The notes under the pieces: generated by a model
Seen by the model: the letters and a program-made list of their open reading frames with translations, nothing else
The model's database searches: none
Told to the model about the DNA's origin: nothing
Translations under genes and position numbers: made by a program
Source of the DNA: Chloracidobacterium sp. N
GTDB lineage: Bacteria; Acidobacteriota; Blastocatellia; Chloracidobacteriales; Chloracidobacteriaceae
Assembly (NCBI RefSeq): GCF_018304765.1
Contig: NZ_CP072642.1
Location: 1,099,501-1,163,500 of the forward strand
Direction: 5' to 3'
Length of the DNA stretch: 64,000 nt
Shown: piece by piece, positions 61,656 through 64,000 of the stretch
Layout of the letters: each line of letters starts with the position of its first letter
Numbering within the stretch: position 1 is the stretch's first letter

Positions 61656-63941
61656 TCATTCGTAGGAAGTCGGCAGCTCGCTGTTGTTTGACGGGGCGGC
61701 CGGCCAGCTCCCGCTCTGAAAGCGCCATTCGCCGCTCGTGTAGGTGGTGACGCGGTTGCCGCCAGCCCGTTTGGCGGCGTACATCATCTTGTCGGCGCGG
61801 ATGGTGAGTTCTTCGGCGGATTCGCCGGCATACTCGACGATCCCGAAACTGACGGTCACTTCTCCGTTGAAGCGTTGATAGACGCCTTCGCAAATCCGTT
61901 CGCCGACGCGCCGCGCGGCTTCAGCCGGTGTTTCGGGCAGAATGAGCACGAATTCGTCGCCGCCATAACGGAAGGGCAGGTCCACCTGGCGGCGGATGAT
62001 GGACTGCACCAGCTCGCCCACCCACCGCAGGAGTTCATCGCCGGCCACGTGACCGCGGGTGTCGTTGAAGCGTTTGAAGCCGTCCAGGTCGAAGTAGCAC
62101 AGGGCGAAGGTGGAATCCCGGCGCTGCGCGCGCGCAATCTCGCGGGGCAGCAGGTCCTGGTAGTAGCGTTTGTTGTACAGCCCGGTCAGTTCGTCCGTGA
62201 TGCTCAGTTTGAGGAGCTGTTCCTGCTGGGCGCGGCGTTCGGTGACATCGGTCAACACGAACAAAAAGCCCTCGCTGCGTTTGGCGCGGAGGGGATGGAC
62301 GGACAGGCTGGCATAGAACATGCCACCGTGACGACGCTTGAGGGCAATGTCCGTTTCGCCGAAGTGCACCTGCCGCCCGGCCAGAAGCTTCTCAATGCTG
62401 GTGGCGAGACTGGAATCCTGGAACAGAGGCAGAATGGGCGTGCCGACAACTTCCTTGTCGTCGTAGCCGAACATCATTTCGGCGCCCCGGCTGAAGGTCA
62501 CAATGTTGCCGGCCGGGTCGGTGGAGATGATGGCCATATCCACGGCAACATCGAGAACGGTTTGCAGGTATTCGTGTTCAGCCTGGGCGTTGCGGTACAG
62601 CCGGGTGTTCCGAATGGCAACCGACACTTGCAGCGCCAGGTCTTCTGCAATGGCGCAGTCATCGTCGTCGAACGCCCCCGGACGGACGCTTTCAAACTCC
62701 AGCACCCCCTCAATCGTGCCATCGAGCCAGATGGGCGTTGCGATTTTGGAGCGCGACAGGGTGGAGTGTCCACGCCATTCAGGCAACTGCCGCAGGTCCC
62801 GGCACAGAATCGTCTCGCCGCCTTCCATGGTTTCCCGGATGAGACCGGAGTCGCGTTGCAGCGTCGTGGCGATGACGCTGGTGCGGTTGGCAAGTGTTGA
62901 GGCGATGTGGAAGTTCTCTCCCTGCGGGCCGGTCATGTGTGGGGTGTAAATCGCCACGACCTCGCACTCCATGTAGCGTTGCAGGTGTTCGACGATGTCG
63001 GCGATGACCGTTTCCAGATCGAGGCTGCGCGTCATCTGGCGCGTCACTTCGTTGATGAGAAAGACCTGCTCCCGCTTGCGCTGGACGAAGCGGTACTGGA
63101 GTGCATTGCGGAAGGCATGGTCAAGGTGACGCGACAGCAGCCCCAGTCCCTCGATTTCGACATCGGTCAGTTTGATTCTTCGTGGATAGCCGAGAATGGC
63201 GACGCCGCTGCGCTGTGAACCATGCCGCAACTGAAGGTGGAGTTGATGGCCGTCCACGTGGGTCAGCGTGTCCGGGGCTTCCGGCAGGTTGGCCAGTTCG
63301 ATGGCGGCGGCCTCGGAGGACATTTTCTGGATGACCGGCTCGCCCTGGGGGGAGAGGCTGCCTTCATATCCGAAGTTCCCCCCTTCGCCGGTGATGAGCA
63401 GCCGACCGGTGATGCAGGGGGTCAGGTGGAACAGGGTGCGGAAGGCGGTTTCCACCAGTTCGTCGAGGTCGAGGCTGGCATGCAGGTGGAGCGCAATTTC
63501 GTGCAGGGTTTGTGCAGAAAGCGGAGATGCCGTGACTTCGGTCGCCCGTTCGGCGCGGGCAATGGCCCGGCGCAGACGTTCGCCGGTCAGCGGTGGCGCC
63601 AGCACCAGCGTGACCCCTTCGGCTTTGGCCTTGGCCGCCAAAGCCGTGTCGTCATTGAAGAGACATCCGATGATGGGGAGTTTGGGATTGACCTGATGGA
63701 TGTAGGCCAGATGGCCCCACGTGGCAGGGTCATCTTCCAGGGCCAGCAGGACGACATCAAACTCATACTCGGCCATCAGCGCAATGAGGGAAGTGCCATC
63801 GGCGGCTACGGTGAGTTGCAGGGTGCGACTCCGCTGAAGCAGCGCTTCGATTTCCTGTCCGGCCATGGTCGGGGAAGCTACGAACAGGACCTGCTTCCTG
63901 AACTCTACACGCGACATCTGAATGGTGGCAGGCGCGGGCAT
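61656..63941 (-). CDS. pseudo-receiver/GAF/GAF/PAS diguanylate cyclase
   Basis: A 761-residue signalling protein. Residues 15-130 look like a receiver, but the phospho-acceptor position reads VLLALEDDP (Ala for Asp), so it is a pseudo-receiver. Two GAF domains follow (about 150-290 and 305-450), then a PAS domain (about 455-580, containing IISTDPAGNIVTFSRGAEMM), and a GGDEF domain with DELTGLYNKRYY and RYGGDEFVLI near residue 658. The inhibitory RxxD (RQVD) sits exactly five residues before GGDEF, so product inhibition is expected. It makes cyclic di-GMP, opposite to the HD-GYP protein at 50 kb. Confidence 0.93.
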   Translation of the reverse strand: MPAPATIQMSRVEFRKQVLFVASPTMAGQEIEALLQRSRTLQLTVAADGTSLIALMAEYEFDVVLLALEDDPATWGHLAYIHQVNPKLPIIGCLFNDDTALAAKAKAEGVTLVLAPPLTGERLRRAIARAERATEVTASPLSAQTLHEIALHLHASLDLDELVETAFRTLFHLTPCITGRLLITGEGGNFGYEGSLSPQGEPVIQKMSSEAAAIELANLPEAPDTLTHVDGHQLHLQLRHGSQRSGVAILGYPRRIKLTDVEIEGLGLLSRHLDHAFRNALQYRFVQRKREQVFLINEVTRQMTRSLDLETVIADIVEHLQRYMECEVVAIYTPHMTGPQGENFHIASTLANRTSVIATTLQRDSGLIRETMEGGETILCRDLRQLPEWRGHSTLSRSKIATPIWLDGTIEGVLEFESVRPGAFDDDDCAIAEDLALQVSVAIRNTRLYRNAQAEHEYLQTVLDVAVDMAIISTDPAGNIVTFSRGAEMMFGYDDKEVVGTPILPLFQDSSLATSIEKLLAGRQVHFGETDIALKRRHGGMFYASLSVHPLRAKRSEGFLFVLTDVTERRAQQEQLLKLSITDELTGLYNKRYYQDLLPREIARAQRRDSTFALCYFDLDGFKRFNDTRGHVAGDELLRWVGELVQSIIRRQVDLPFRYGGDEFVLILPETPAEAARRVGERICEGVYQRFNGEVTVSFGIVEYAGESAEELTIRADKMMYAAKRAGGNRVTTYTSGEWRFQSGSWPAAPSNNSELPTSYE

Positions 63942-63963
63942 GAGGACAACCGGAGGAGCAAAG

Positions 63964-64000
63964 GTGAACCGGGCTGTGAGTGATGACGGAGCGAAACCCC
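63964..64000 (+). CDS. possible start of a gene cut by the window end
   Basis: GGAGGA at 63952-63957 lies six bases before a GTG at 63964, and the frame stays open for twelve codons to the window edge. It would be divergent from the GGDEF gene. Too short to identify. Confidence 0.3.
   Translation, partial: MNRAVSDDGAKP

Noticed and set aside
1-64000. CRISPR arrays, insertion sequences, phage genes and rRNA
   Set aside because: No spaced direct repeats, transposase or integrase motifs, or rRNA segments were seen on reading both strands.

Overview
The window looks like chromosome of a GC-rich member of the Acidobacteriota, most likely a phototroph of the Chloracidobacterium type. That placement is an inference. 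It rests on (i) a PuhE-like (DUF3623) photosynthetic-complex assembly domain, (ii) a von Willebrand A protein of the kind named after Acidobacteria (TIGR03436), (iii) two Ser/Thr kinases built on propeller-type sensor modules, and (iv) futalosine-pathway menaquinone synthesis (MqnD). I saw no rRNA, CRISPR array, insertion sequence, integrase or phage gene. One tRNA gene, tRNA-Pro(GGG), is present.

Layout. 1-9.3 kb: the 3' end of ispG, a MATE exporter, a PuhE-CobW fusion, a haloalkane dehalogenase, a DevCAB-like ABC exporter operon behind a promoter with a palindromic operator, and rmlB. 9.5-15 kb: a CcsA-type cytochrome c assembly protein, prmA, era, plsC, surE and tRNA-Pro with a terminator. 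15-23 kb: a 1198-residue propeller/Y_Y_Y/Ser-Thr kinase fusion, a lipase-like hydrolase, an orphan DNA methyltransferase, a GT-C membrane glycosyltransferase and mqnD. 23-28.7 kb: a GNAT protein, an ATP-grasp protein, and an operon of kinase, small protein, HtrA protease and DUF4870 membrane protein.

28.9-35.9 kb, all on the minus strand, is the most unusual part. It encodes a PIN protein, a PatA-like response regulator, a repeat-bearing coiled-coil protein, an FNR-fold protein with altered cofactor motifs, a [2Fe-2S] ferredoxin, a V4R protein, a linker protein with FF..PW motifs, a phycobiliprotein-like globin that keeps the Cys-x-Arg-Asp bilin-attachment motif, and a second V4R protein translationally coupled to the globin. 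Promoters and intercistronic hairpins divide the cluster into sub-units. I read it as a candidate tetrapyrrole-binding or light/redox module; no heme oxygenase or bilin reductase lies in the window.

36-47 kb: prkA, aroA, an NtrC-type regulator, a cellulose-synthase-like GT2, a thioredoxin-family remnant, coaD, an HD hydrolase, a flavin reductase, an unknown small membrane protein and a DAHP synthase with a candidate attenuator. 47-64 kb: rsmI, a hydrolase, yebC, an HD-GYP regulator, sppA, an aminotransferase, a lolA/VWA pair, an MFS transporter, a phosphoesterase, a polyprenyl glycosylphosphotransferase, xseA and a GAF/PAS/GGDEF protein.

Most genes are house-keeping, envelope or signalling functions. 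Shikimate steps (AroG, AroA) feed chorismate to MqnD. RmlB, GT-C, GT2 and the glycosylphosphotransferase point to polysaccharide synthesis. The HD-GYP and GGDEF proteins point to cyclic-di-GMP control.
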